From positions 124,001 to 188,000 of the forward strand of contig NZ_BIMF01000002.1 of NCBI RefSeq assembly GCF_004000945.1: 64,000 nucleotides of DNA, read 5' to 3'. This document shows, in pieces, positions 8,312 through 16,078 of this stretch. The notes beneath the pieces were generated by a model. It saw nothing but the letters and a program-made list of their open reading frames with translations. It did not search any database and was not told the DNA's origin. Position 1 is the stretch's first letter, and each line of letters begins with the position of its first letter. Made by a program: the position numbers and the translations under genes. The stretch comes from Paenibacillus lautus NBRC 15380 (GTDB lineage: Bacteria; Bacillota; Bacilli; Paenibacillales; Paenibacillaceae).

Positions 8312-8632
8312 TACACCTTTCTTCAAATAGCTTCCTAGGATCCATACGGAGCATTGCTTCGCCACATGTTTCCGCTTTCAAAACCACCCCTTACCTGATG
8401 ATAAACCAAGCACCGAAGCGAAAACACCCTCTCGATTGGCTTGAAAATCATATCAACATTAGATAATGAACCGGATCATCATAGATTTGCGTGAATTGCT
8501 CATGTCCTTTGGTCAAAAAGAAGATATCGTGTACCAAACAAAAAGCAGAAATACATCATCGATGTATTTCTGCTTTTCTGCTTTATTGGCGCCTGTATAT
8601 AAAGTTAAAGAATAAGAGGAGATTCTGATTTT
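8312..8632. other. Intergenic region between the SGNH hydrolase and the chemoreceptor genes
   Basis: It holds the terminator of the chemoreceptor gene (8541-8576) and must carry the promoter of the hydrolase gene on the minus strand. I could not pick a convincing -35/-10 pair. No reading frame with a ribosome binding site was seen. Confidence 0.55.
8536..8576 (-). terminator. Terminator of the aldehyde dehydrogenase-chemoreceptor operon
   Basis: AAAGCAGAAATACATC (8542-8557) and its exact complement (8561-8576) form a perfect 16-pair stem with a 3-base loop. On the minus strand the stem is followed by TTTGTTTGG. It lies about 57 bases after the stop of the chemoreceptor gene. Confidence 0.82.
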
Positions 8633-9502
8633 CTATTGCTTGTTTTCTTTGGCATACAGGCTTTCTTCAGCAACCTGCGCTAGCTCCTCTGCTTTGATAC
8701 TAATCTCATGGATCGTTGCCGAGAATTCCTGAATCGCCCTTGACTGGGTATCGGTTAGGGTATGGATATCGGAAAAAGCATGATTTAACCGCTGCAAAAA
8801 TTCCTGAATATTCTTTGTAATGCCATTTATCTGATCCACGTTCTCTTTGGAGCTTGTCGCCAGCTTCCGAATCTCATCGGCAACGACCGAGAAACCCCTT
8901 CCTACTTCCCCAGCTCTTGCCGCTTCGATCGAAGCATTAAGACCTAACATATTGCTCTGATCCGAAATCTCCTTAACAACGCTGGAAATCTTTCCAATCT
9001 GCTGCGCGCTGGAGCTGACATCCGTCATTTGGTTCGTTACGTCAGTTACACGTTCGGTCAGGTGAGCAATCGATTGGCTGATATCTTCAATGGACGCGGT
9101 GGTCTGTTCGACAATTGCGGAAAAACTCTCGGCCATCTCAAACAGCGCATTCGCTTTTTCAAGACTTGTCCCCATGCCTACACCGCCGATAACCCTGCCC
9201 TGTTCGTCATGCAGCGGAATCGCGCGTGCAGCTAGCGGAAATCCAAACAGCTCTTTCGGAACGACAGCCGATAAAGCTTTATTATTGCGGATGGCATCGG
9301 TTACGATATCCCCCTCCACTAGCGGGTCCCCAGGCTTGACATTCAGCGAAAAGGTTCTTCCCGGAATGTTGATGATAAGCTTCTCCGTATCATAAATGCC
9401 AATCGTGATGTCATCATTCGTAAGACTTTTCAGCAATGGAGCTACCTTTACAAAAGCACGGATCAGCTCATGCTGTGTTTGCTCTTCAGTCACATTATTC
9501 AT
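8633..9502 (-). CDS. yfmS: Soluble methyl-accepting chemotaxis protein, YfmS-like
   Basis: About 289 residues and no membrane segment, unlike most chemoreceptors. The N-terminal half (residues about 1-125) is a small sensor domain with '[19 protein letters not shown]' and '[14 protein letters not shown]'. The C-terminal half is the MCP signalling hairpin, whose conserved tip is '[22 protein letters not shown]' around residues 180-200. Its core reads '[20 protein letters not shown]'. The ATG at 9502 has GGGGGAG 6 bases upstream; the longer frame to 9517 would use the ribosome binding site as coding sequence. It follows the aldehyde dehydrogenase gene by 18 bases. B. subtilis has the same pair, yfmT-yfmS, which supports the symbol. 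It may sense an aromatic or aldehyde substrate of that enzyme; this is inference. Confidence 0.78.
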   Translation of the reverse strand: MNNVTEEQTQHELIRAFVKVAPLLKSLTNDDITIGIYDTEKLIINIPGRTFSLNVKPGDPLVEGDIVTDAIRNNKALSAVVPKELFGFPLAARAIPLHDEQGRVIGGVGMGTSLEKANALFEMAESFSAIVEQTTASIEDISQSIAHLTERVTDVTNQMTDVSSSAQQIGKISSVVKEISDQSNMLGLNASIEAARAGEVGRGFSVVADEIRKLATSSKENVDQINGITKNIQEFLQRLNHAFSDIHTLTDTQSRAIQEFSATIHEISIKAEELAQVAEESLYAKENKQ

Positions 9503-9520
9503 GCCTATCTCCCCCAACCC

Positions 9521-10975
9521 TTAATACGGGAATTTCCTTTGTCCGTAATGAACCGATATCCATTTCATGGTCGTAAATTCATCCAGGCTCCATTGCCCAT
9601 TCAGACGACCCAACCCCGACTGCTTCTCTCCGCCAAATGCTACAATCGGCTCGTCGTTAATCGTGACATCATTGACATGGATCATGCCTGTATGGACCTT
9701 CTTCGCCATTTCAACACCACGTTCAAGATTGGAGGTGTGAATAGCCCCGCTGAGCCCAAAACGTGTGTCGTTGGCGATTGCGATTCCTTCCTCTTCCGTT
9801 TCGAACGGGATAATACACACAACCGGGCCGAACAACTCCTCTTGTGCTACCTCCATATCCGGTTTGACATTGACGAGTACGGTAGGCTCCACCATTCTGC
9901 CGGTGATATTACCTCGCACCAGTGCAACTGCACCTTGCTCGATGCCCTTCTCAATCAGCTTTTCCAGTGTTTCTGCCTGCCGATGGTTGATGACGGGCCC
10001 GATAATGGTCTGCGGATCGCTCGGATCACCTGTTGTCAAGGTAGAAACCTTCTCTTTGTATTGATCTACAAACTCCTGATAGATCGATTTCTGTACAAGA
10101 ATCCGATTGGCAGACATACAGATCTGGCCTTGATGCGTAAATCTGCTGAACGTTGCCGCTTGTACCGCGTAATCGATATCAGCATCTTCCAGGATAATGA
10201 ACGCGCTGTTCCCGCCGAGCTCCAGCAGCGGCTTTTTAAAGTGCTTGACGGCCAGCTGGCCAATATGGCTTCCGACCTTGGTCGAACCCGTGAAAGAAAT
10301 GATTCTTGGAATCGGATGCTCAACGAATGCATCGCCAATCTCCTTAATCTCTGTCACCACAACATTCAACAAGCCCTTCGGTACACCCGCTTCTTCGAAA
10401 ATCTTGCCGATCAGGGTTCCTCCCGTAATCGGCGAATCCTCATGCGGCTTCAGCACGACGCCGTTACCGGCACCCAATGCAGGGGCGACGGACTTCATGG
10501 ACAAGAAGAAAGGGAAGTTAAACGGACTGATAACCCCAACCACGCCAGCCGGGATCCGATACAGGCGGTTCTCCTTGCCATCCTCGGTTGAAGGTAAAAT
10601 CTTTCCCTCCATTCTAAGGGGGAACGTAGCCGCTTCCTTAATCATATTTTTCACAAGACCGATCTCGAATGCAGCCTTCAGACGCGTTCCGCCCAGCTCC
10701 TGAACAATAATAGACGTAATGTCTTCCTCATGCGATTCAATATATTTAACAGCATTTTCAAGGATGTCGCGTTTATGGTAAGGATTAACCTTGTCCCATT
10801 CCAGCTTAGCTTTATAGGCAGCTTGATATGCATCATCTATGTCTGTAACGCTCGCGATTTGAAATGCGGTAATGACCTCATCATTATATGGATTGATGTC
10901 CGGTAGCGTTTTACCACTCTTGCCGTCTCGCCATTGCCCGCCTATGAATTGCTTTCCTAATTTCGAGTAATCCAT
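9521..10975 (-). CDS. yfmT: NAD(P)-dependent aldehyde dehydrogenase, YfmT-like (vanillin/benzaldehyde type)
   Basis: 484-residue cytoplasmic enzyme that oxidises an aldehyde to the acid. The fold is complete: the cofactor segment 'FTGSTKVG' (228-235), the general base Glu-252 in 'LELGG', and the nucleophile Cys-286 in 'QGQICMSANR'. 'EELFGPVVCI' is near residue 385. The start 'MDYSKLGKQFIGGQW' is behind AGGAGGG. It is the first gene of a two-gene operon with the soluble chemoreceptor. The pairing with an YfmS-like receptor is the main reason to favour an aromatic-aldehyde (vanillin or benzaldehyde) substrate over other aldehyde dehydrogenases. Confidence 0.8.
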   Translation of the reverse strand: MDYSKLGKQFIGGQWRDGKSGKTLPDINPYNDEVITAFQIASVTDIDDAYQAAYKAKLEWDKVNPYHKRDILENAVKYIESHEEDITSIIVQELGGTRLKAAFEIGLVKNMIKEAATFPLRMEGKILPSTEDGKENRLYRIPAGVVGVISPFNFPFFLSMKSVAPALGAGNGVVLKPHEDSPITGGTLIGKIFEEAGVPKGLLNVVVTEIKEIGDAFVEHPIPRIISFTGSTKVGSHIGQLAVKHFKKPLLELGGNSAFIILEDADIDYAVQAATFSRFTHQGQICMSANRILVQKSIYQEFVDQYKEKVSTLTTGDPSDPQTIIGPVINHRQAETLEKLIEKGIEQGAVALVRGNITGRMVEPTVLVNVKPDMEVAQEELFGPVVCIIPFETEEEGIAIANDTRFGLSGAIHTSNLERGVEMAKKVHTGMIHVNDVTINDEPIVAFGGEKQSGLGRLNGQWSLDEFTTMKWISVHYGQRKFPY

Positions 10976-11017
10976 ATGAACCCTCCTGTGTCGAATAATT
11001 CCAACTGATCTATATAA

Positions 11018-11044
11018 TTATCGACTAAATACAGGTAATTGTTA
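11018..11044 (-). promoter_or_regulatory. Sigma-D-like (motility) promoter of the yfmT-yfmS operon
   Basis: On the minus strand TAAC (11044-11041), a 15-base spacer and GTCGATAA (11025-11018) resemble the B. subtilis sigma-D consensus TAAA-N15-GCCGATAT, with 3/4 and 6/8 matches. A motility sigma factor would suit an operon carrying a chemoreceptor. The start of transcription would be near 11011, about 36 bases before the coding sequence. Confidence 0.5.
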
Positions 11045-11090
11045 AGTGAATTTTCTTTGACCTCTCCTCCCTATCAGAGCATGGCAATGA

Positions 11091-11125
11091 AATACCCCTT
11101 CCTCACCTAGTGAAGAAGGGGTATT
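11091..11125. terminator. Hairpin downstream of ric
   Basis: AATACCCCTTC (11091-11101) pairs with GAAGGGGTATT (11115-11125), and the inner TCAC/GTGA bases extend the stem. On the minus strand it is followed by a weak TTTCATT tail. It lies directly after the ric stop codon and is probably its terminator. Confidence 0.6.
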
Positions 11126-11127
11126 AA

Positions 11128-11832
11128 TCATAGATATACCGCTTGGCGCAACCGCTCAAACAATATGTTGTTTTCCAGATGGATATGCTCGAAGGTATCC
11201 TTTTCCAGCATGGCTAACCGTTGAAAGACCAGCCGATACGTACCGCAGGCATCAGCCGGAAGCTCGAAATCGGATGTTACGTCCCGCAGCTCCTGCAGCA
11301 AGCTGCCGGCATGAGCATGTTCATGTTCCAGTTCGGACACATGCGGCTTAAGCTCTGCTGCCGCTTGGTGGCTGGGGTCTGCTACAAACTTCAAAATGAG
11401 CGGGAATACAAACTCGTCCTCGTCCTTCGTATGCTCCAACAGCTCCTTTTTCAATTCCGAGAAGAGCTCCTGCACCCGAAGAAGCTCGGGGTGATGCTCT
11501 CCATGCACACGGGCCAATTTCGTGACATATGGCGTTAATGCCGGTAATTCATCACGCAGGAAGGCATGATGTTTTTGTTGGATGTGATCAATCAGTTCGG
11601 ATTCCTTCAGTGAAGCAGGACGGCTTTCCTGGTAATTGGCAAACTTGCTCTCCACGGACCGAACTTCCTCCAGAACGGCGGCTGGATCCAAAGAACGCTG
11701 CTTGGCCGCCTCTTCCAAAGGCACCTGGCCACCGCAACAGAAATCGATGCGGAGGGATCGAAATAAATCCGCGGTTTGCGGGATGGATGTTACAATATCG
11801 GATACTTGGCTCTGAAGCGTGAATGAACTCAT
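11128..11832 (-). CDS. ric: Iron-sulfur cluster repair di-iron protein (RIC/ScdA/YtfE family)
   Basis: About 234-residue cytoplasmic protein that repairs Fe-S clusters damaged by nitric oxide or oxidants. The N-terminal ScdA_N domain carries the paired cysteines 'DFCCGG' (Cys-32/33 from this start). The C-terminal hemerythrin-like four-helix bundle supplies the iron ligands in 'QQKHHAF', 'VHGEHHPEL', 'LLEHTKDEDEFVF', 'LEHEHAHAG' and 'FEHIHLENN'. The start ATG at 11832 has GGGAGG 7 bases upstream. It stands alone between two hairpins, with CRP/FNR-type sites upstream. The length matches staphylococcal ScdA (about 224). Confidence 0.9.
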   Translation of the reverse strand: MSSFTLQSQVSDIVTSIPQTADLFRSLRIDFCCGGQVPLEEAAKQRSLDPAAVLEEVRSVESKFANYQESRPASLKESELIDHIQQKHHAFLRDELPALTPYVTKLARVHGEHHPELLRVQELFSELKKELLEHTKDEDEFVFPLILKFVADPSHQAAAELKPHVSELEHEHAHAGSLLQELRDVTSDFELPADACGTYRLVFQRLAMLEKDTFEHIHLENNILFERLRQAVYL

Positions 11833-11862
11833 ATTCAAACCTCCCTAAACTAAATACGTGTT

Positions 11863-11878
11863 TGTGAACTTTTTCACT
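11863..11878. promoter_or_regulatory. CRP/FNR-type site downstream of the predicted ric promoter
   Basis: The site reads TGTGA-ACTTTT-TCACT, one mismatch from the TGTGA-N6-TCACA consensus. It is centred about 12 bases after the predicted transcription start, so it would act as a repressor or modulator site rather than for activation. Confidence 0.45.
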
Positions 11879-11889
11879 CTTACAACTCA

Positions 11890-11932
11890 AGTATATGAAA
11901 CTCCCATCCCCGCATATGTGATTGCAGTCATA
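11890..11932 (-). promoter_or_regulatory. Candidate FNR-activated promoter of ric
   Basis: On the minus strand the site TATGA-CTGCAA-TCACA (11932-11917) has one mismatch to the FNR consensus. It is centred at about -41.5 relative to the start implied by the -10 box TATACT (11895-11890). There is no good -35 box, as expected for a class II activated promoter. Confidence 0.5.
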
Positions 11933-11985
11933 CTGAAATGTAACACTATGTGAACGATAGTATCGAAAGGACTACGGGAGCCAGG

Positions 11986-12019
11986 ACAACAACAAACAGG
12001 GATGAAATCATCCCTGTTT
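11986..12019 (-). terminator. Terminator of the GH95-GH28-pectate lyase operon
   Basis: AAACAGGGATGA (11994-12005) and its exact complement (12008-12019) form a 12-pair stem with a two-base gap. On the minus strand it is followed by a TTGTTGTTG tail. It lies about 105 bases past the pectate lyase stop codon. Confidence 0.7.
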
Positions 12020-12123
12020 TGAAGAACCGTAAATTAGGCACCCTTAAAGCTTCGGCATGCCGCGGCAGGATGTCCGACGCCATGACCGACAGATCCTTGC
12101 CGTGCTATGCCCGAACTTCGTTC

Positions 12124-14388
12124 TCAAAGCTGCCCGGGTTCCCCTTCTTCGGCTTTTTCGTCATCGTTCACATCATACACGGTTTTCGGACCTTTACCAG
12201 ATTTCGCTGATACATTCACATTGGAAAATGTGGATGTATTGTAATTCCATGTTTCATTGTTAACTTTAGCCGCATCCGCCACAAGCCCGACATAAACTTG
12301 CTTTGGCAAAACGACTTGGATGTTTCCAACCGCTGTCCAACTGATTCCATCTTGAGAAATCAGCGATGTGAATTGGTTATCCTTGCGGACAAGCTTGATC
12401 CAGTAAGGCAGCTGAAATTCCTGCTCCGGCTGAATCCTCGCAACCTCTCCACCCTCCTCAGCGCGACTAAGGGTCACGCCTCTTTTTCCCGTGCGAATAT
12501 AAGGGACGACAAGGGAAACGAAGGGAGCAGCCTCGTTCAGGCTCTCGCGGAACATGATGCCGGCTTCCGCTTCCTCATTCGTGGGGGTCATGCTTTCAAT
12601 CCGGGCAACAATTTCAGCATCTCCCTTTACCTTCTGATATGCAAAATGAAAGACGTCCTTTGTGCCGCCGATATCTCCTGCGGACTTGACGGTCACTTCG
12701 CCAGGCACGTCGCCGAGCTGTGTATGTCCCGGAATACCCGAACTGCCGACATCGACCGACTTCCAAGGCTTGATGCTCCCTTCGGTGTTTGCATGAACGA
12801 CCACGCTCGTCGAGAACGCCATCGTACCCGTATCGTCGATCGCTTTCGTGGCCCAATAATGAGTACCGTCCGCAGCGTCCGTCCATTCATAGCGGAACGG
12901 CATGCTGTCGTCCTCTCCAACCTTCTCCCCGTTCCGGTAAAACTCGACCTTCGATACGCTTCCGTCTTCATCTGAAACGGAAGCTTCAATCGTCACGTTC
13001 GATCCGGCTTTGACCACCGTGTTGTTCGCCGGGGCGGTAATGACTGCAAAGGGATTGGCTGATCCGTTGCCTGTAATGGAATTCAGATACAGCTCCAGAT
13101 TCGTAAATCCTTCATTATTGGTCAAATTGCGGTCGCTCGGATCTATCGGGTTCAGCCCGTGGGCGATCTCCCAATCATTCGGCATTCCATCATGGTCGTC
13201 ATCTTCTCTTGTGGAAACAACTGGCTCCACGAGCGGATATCCGCCTACCTCATTCTGGGAGTTAATATGCATGCCGGTTCGGTTGATCACATCCTGGATG
13301 ATTCTGGCGTCAACGGCATCTCGTTTCGGCAGGGTGGCTCCGACGCTTTGCATGACCGCTGCATAAGCCTCCTCGGCGGATTCGGTCGGCAATGGATTGG
13401 CAAAGGAAGCGGGAGTTTCCAGCTTCACGTAATTCGGATATAGATGAACGCCGGACCAGTTATCCTGCGTATATTCCGGATACCCGTCCATGACGTTGCC
13501 ATCGATATAGTAGCTTCCGGTGCTCTCCGCATTCATAAACCGAACGACTTCCGTTTCCGGGCCGGGCTTGTAATAATTGTTGATGATATTGGTAACCGCG
13601 CCTTTGCCTCCGTACGAAGCAAAGAAACCCCAGTTGTATACAACGTTATTGCGGAAATCATGAGAATTGCCGGCCGTGCTGTCAAACGCTGGGTTACGGC
13701 TGGAATTGTGAGCGATCAAGTTATGATGGAAGCTGGTGTTCTTTCCGCCCCATATCCCGCCGTAGCCGTGTCTGCCTTTGACGTGTCTGCTAATATGCAT
13801 GGCGTCTGCAATGATCGACCACTGCACGGTGACATTTTCGTTGCCGTAAGGGCTGAACACTTCGTCGACGGACCAGGTGAACGAGGAGTGGTCAATGATA
13901 ATGTCTTTCTTGTACCGTCCCCCAAAAGAGTCTGCTTCCGTTTCATTCATATCGCCCAGCCGGAATCGCATGTAACGGATGATCAGGTTGTTTCCATCAA
14001 AAGACGTTGGATACCCGATGACCGTAATCCCATCGCCCGGTGCCGTTTGACCTGCAAGTGTCAGGTTGTCTCCGAGAATCTTAAGCGGAGATTTCAGCTG
14101 GATCACGCCGCCGACTTTAAATACGACGGTCCGGTTTCCGGCGCTGACCGCGTCACGAAGCGAGCCCGGACCGGAATCGGCCAGCGTCGTTACCTCATAC
14201 ACGTCGCCGCCCCGGCCGCCGGTCGTAAACTTCCCACCGCCTTCGGCCCCTGGGAATGCAGGCGTTTGCAGGGAAGTTGCCGGGACTACGGATTCAGGAC
14301 TCTCCTCGGCATAAGCGGCTCCTCCGGAACAACCGGTAAACAGCATCGTGAGGACAAGCATTTGCTTCAACCGTTTTCCTGCTTTCAA
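12124..14388 (-). CDS. Secreted pectate lyase lipoprotein, polysaccharide lyase family 1, with Ig-like and C-terminal accessory domains
   Basis: 754-residue extracellular enzyme that cleaves homogalacturonan by beta-elimination, dependent on calcium. The TTG start has AAGGAGG 7 bases upstream. The signal peptide ends in the lipobox LFTGC (Cys-20), so it is probably anchored to the membrane. The PL1 beta-helix (about residues 45-385) starts at 'FPGAEGGGKFTTGGRGG' and contains 'IIIDHSSFTWSVDE' and 'GRHGYGGIWGG'. A calcium-binding linker 'DDDHDGMPNDWEIAHG' follows near residue 395. Then come a bacterial Ig-like domain (about 450-540) and a C-terminal DUF1349/laminin-G-like module (about 545-730). 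It is the last gene of the GH95-GH28-PL1 operon and the only one of the three with a signal peptide. Confidence 0.88.
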   Translation of the reverse strand: MKAGKRLKQMLVLTMLFTGCSGGAAYAEESPESVVPATSLQTPAFPGAEGGGKFTTGGRGGDVYEVTTLADSGPGSLRDAVSAGNRTVVFKVGGVIQLKSPLKILGDNLTLAGQTAPGDGITVIGYPTSFDGNNLIIRYMRFRLGDMNETEADSFGGRYKKDIIIDHSSFTWSVDEVFSPYGNENVTVQWSIIADAMHISRHVKGRHGYGGIWGGKNTSFHHNLIAHNSSRNPAFDSTAGNSHDFRNNVVYNWGFFASYGGKGAVTNIINNYYKPGPETEVVRFMNAESTGSYYIDGNVMDGYPEYTQDNWSGVHLYPNYVKLETPASFANPLPTESAEEAYAAVMQSVGATLPKRDAVDARIIQDVINRTGMHINSQNEVGGYPLVEPVVSTREDDDHDGMPNDWEIAHGLNPIDPSDRNLTNNEGFTNLELYLNSITGNGSANPFAVITAPANNTVVKAGSNVTIEASVSDEDGSVSKVEFYRNGEKVGEDDSMPFRYEWTDAADGTHYWATKAIDDTGTMAFSTSVVVHANTEGSIKPWKSVDVGSSGIPGHTQLGDVPGEVTVKSAGDIGGTKDVFHFAYQKVKGDAEIVARIESMTPTNEEAEAGIMFRESLNEAAPFVSLVVPYIRTGKRGVTLSRAEEGGEVARIQPEQEFQLPYWIKLVRKDNQFTSLISQDGISWTAVGNIQVVLPKQVYVGLVADAAKVNNETWNYNTSTFSNVNVSAKSGKGPKTVYDVNDDEKAEEGEPGQL

Positions 14389-14471
14389 TTGCGTACCTCC
14401 TTATCATTTTGAGATGCTTACAACGGATATAATTCGATCACCCCCTTTCTAAGCCTTAATGAATCCGAAAG

Positions 14472-16043
14472 CTACTTGATCACGACCTCCCCGGGTTCCA
14501 CTTCAGAAGAAATCATAATCTGCTTAGTCTTATCGGCATGCAGCCCCGAACATTCGATTTGCCGGGACCGTTCCCCGGTCACCGCCAACAAGCGGTCATC
14601 CTGCGTGCCTCCTGTTCCACTGACATTCGCCACCTGAACGTTCCGGCTTTGGTGAAGGAGAAGCAGCGCATTCTCCTGAATGTGAAGGACCATGTCCTGA
14701 AGGCTCAGGTTTTGCCCATTTCGGCAAACAATGCCTTCCCGACTTGTGATGGCGAACCGCTTCACTGTCAGGTTCTCCACCGGCATTTCCGGCAGGCCGT
14801 TGATGAGCAGCGCAGTCTGCGCGCCGCTGCAGACGATATCCTGAATGACCATATTCCGGAATACGGGGGTTTCCTCGGTAACGGGGAGCATTGCTTCATC
14901 TTGGTACTCGCCGGAGCCGGCTTTCCCTTCGTAATATAAATTGAAGGAGATCGCATCCCCGTCGATATCCCGCATCCGGATCCGTTCAATCAAGATGTTC
15001 TCGACTACGCCGCCGCGCCCGCGGCAGCTTTTAAACCGAATGCCGATATCGGTGCCGATAAAAGTGCAATCGGATACGTACACATCCTTGATACCTCCGG
15101 ACATTTCACTGCCGACCACGATGCCGCCGTGGCCGTGATAAACGGTGCAGTTCCGGATGCTGATCCGCTCGCTCGGCTTTGCCAGCAGACGCCCGGCTTC
15201 ATTTTTGCCGGACTTCAAACAGATCGCGTCGTCTCCTACATCAAACGAGCTGTTTTCTACGGTTACGTCTTTGCACGAATCGATGTCCAGACCGTCCCCG
15301 TTCTGGGCATACCACGGATTGCGGACGATAATGTTTTGAATGGTGATCTGCTCCGATGCCCAAGGATGCAGGCACCAGGCTGCGGAATTTTGAAAGGTGG
15401 GACCGCTGAGCAGGATCCGCTTGCAGTTTCTCAAGCTCAGCAGATTGGGTCTCAGGTAGTCTCGGACAGGCTCATAATCATGAGGGTTCTGGCTGCCTGT
15501 CTGTTCGATCCGTGCCAAGCTCTCTTGCCCGTCCCGAGCAGCCGGCGTAGGCCACCACAGTCCCTCGTCATCCACGACGCCGCCGGATCGAATTAAGCGA
15601 TCCCACTGGCTTTTCGTTAGCTTCCCTTGCTTAACGGGCCTCCAGGCTTCACCGCTTCCGTCAAAAATACCGCTGCCGGTGATCGCGATATCCTCCAGCC
15701 CTTCGCCATCGAGCGGAGACTGGCAGCGAAACATCTGCCGGCCCTCATACGTGGACATCCGGATCGGATAAGCCTCGAATTGCTTGCTGAACACAACGAG
15801 CGCACCAGCAGAGGCGTGAAGCTCAATCCGGCTATGCAAGGTTAACGGACCGGTGTGCCAGATCCCGGGAGGGATGACCACCTTCCCCCCTCCTGCCTTT
15901 GCGCAAGCTTCAATTGCTAGATGAAATGCTTGGGTGTTGTCATAAACGCCGTCTCCAACGGCGCCATAGTCTGTGATCGTTACCGTATGCTCCGGGATCA
16001 CGGGCAAGTCAGGGCATATCGCTTCTTCTGTTTGTTTGATCAT
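14472..16043 (-). CDS. Polygalacturonase-type glycoside hydrolase family 28, no signal peptide
   Basis: 523-residue right-handed beta-helix enzyme acting on galacturonic acid chains or rhamnogalacturonan oligomers. Typical GH28 motifs are in order: 'ITDYGAVGDGVYDNTQAF' (24-41), 'NGDGLDIDS' (around 250), 'VGDDAICLKSG' (around 270) and 'GHGGIVVGSEMSGG' (around 300). 'RFKSCRGRGG' follows. The acidic residues of the catalytic set are therefore present. There is no signal peptide, so it probably works inside the cell on imported oligosaccharides. It is preceded by GGAGG and lies 35 bases after the GH95 gene and 83 before the pectate lyase gene. Exo-polygalacturonase and rhamnogalacturonase are both possible. 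Confidence 0.88.
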   Translation of the reverse strand: MIKQTEEAICPDLPVIPEHTVTITDYGAVGDGVYDNTQAFHLAIEACAKAGGGKVVIPPGIWHTGPLTLHSRIELHASAGALVVFSKQFEAYPIRMSTYEGRQMFRCQSPLDGEGLEDIAITGSGIFDGSGEAWRPVKQGKLTKSQWDRLIRSGGVVDDEGLWWPTPAARDGQESLARIEQTGSQNPHDYEPVRDYLRPNLLSLRNCKRILLSGPTFQNSAAWCLHPWASEQITIQNIIVRNPWYAQNGDGLDIDSCKDVTVENSSFDVGDDAICLKSGKNEAGRLLAKPSERISIRNCTVYHGHGGIVVGSEMSGGIKDVYVSDCTFIGTDIGIRFKSCRGRGGVVENILIERIRMRDIDGDAISFNLYYEGKAGSGEYQDEAMLPVTEETPVFRNMVIQDIVCSGAQTALLINGLPEMPVENLTVKRFAITSREGIVCRNGQNLSLQDMVLHIQENALLLLHQSRNVQVANVSGTGGTQDDRLLAVTGERSRQIECSGLHADKTKQIMISSEVEPGEVVIK

Positions 16044-16078
16044 GTGTACCTCCGTTATTGTAAGATTGCAAATTCGAT

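Noticed and set aside
9470..10591. Long plus-strand reading frame antisense to the aldehyde dehydrogenase gene
   Set aside because: It lies wholly across a well-conserved gene with clear catalytic motifs, has no ribosome binding site, and its translation shows no recognisable domain.
13444..14412. Long plus-strand reading frame antisense to the pectate lyase gene
   Set aside because: It is a mirror frame of a clear PL1 coding region; the composition is typical of antisense frames in GC-rich third-position genes.
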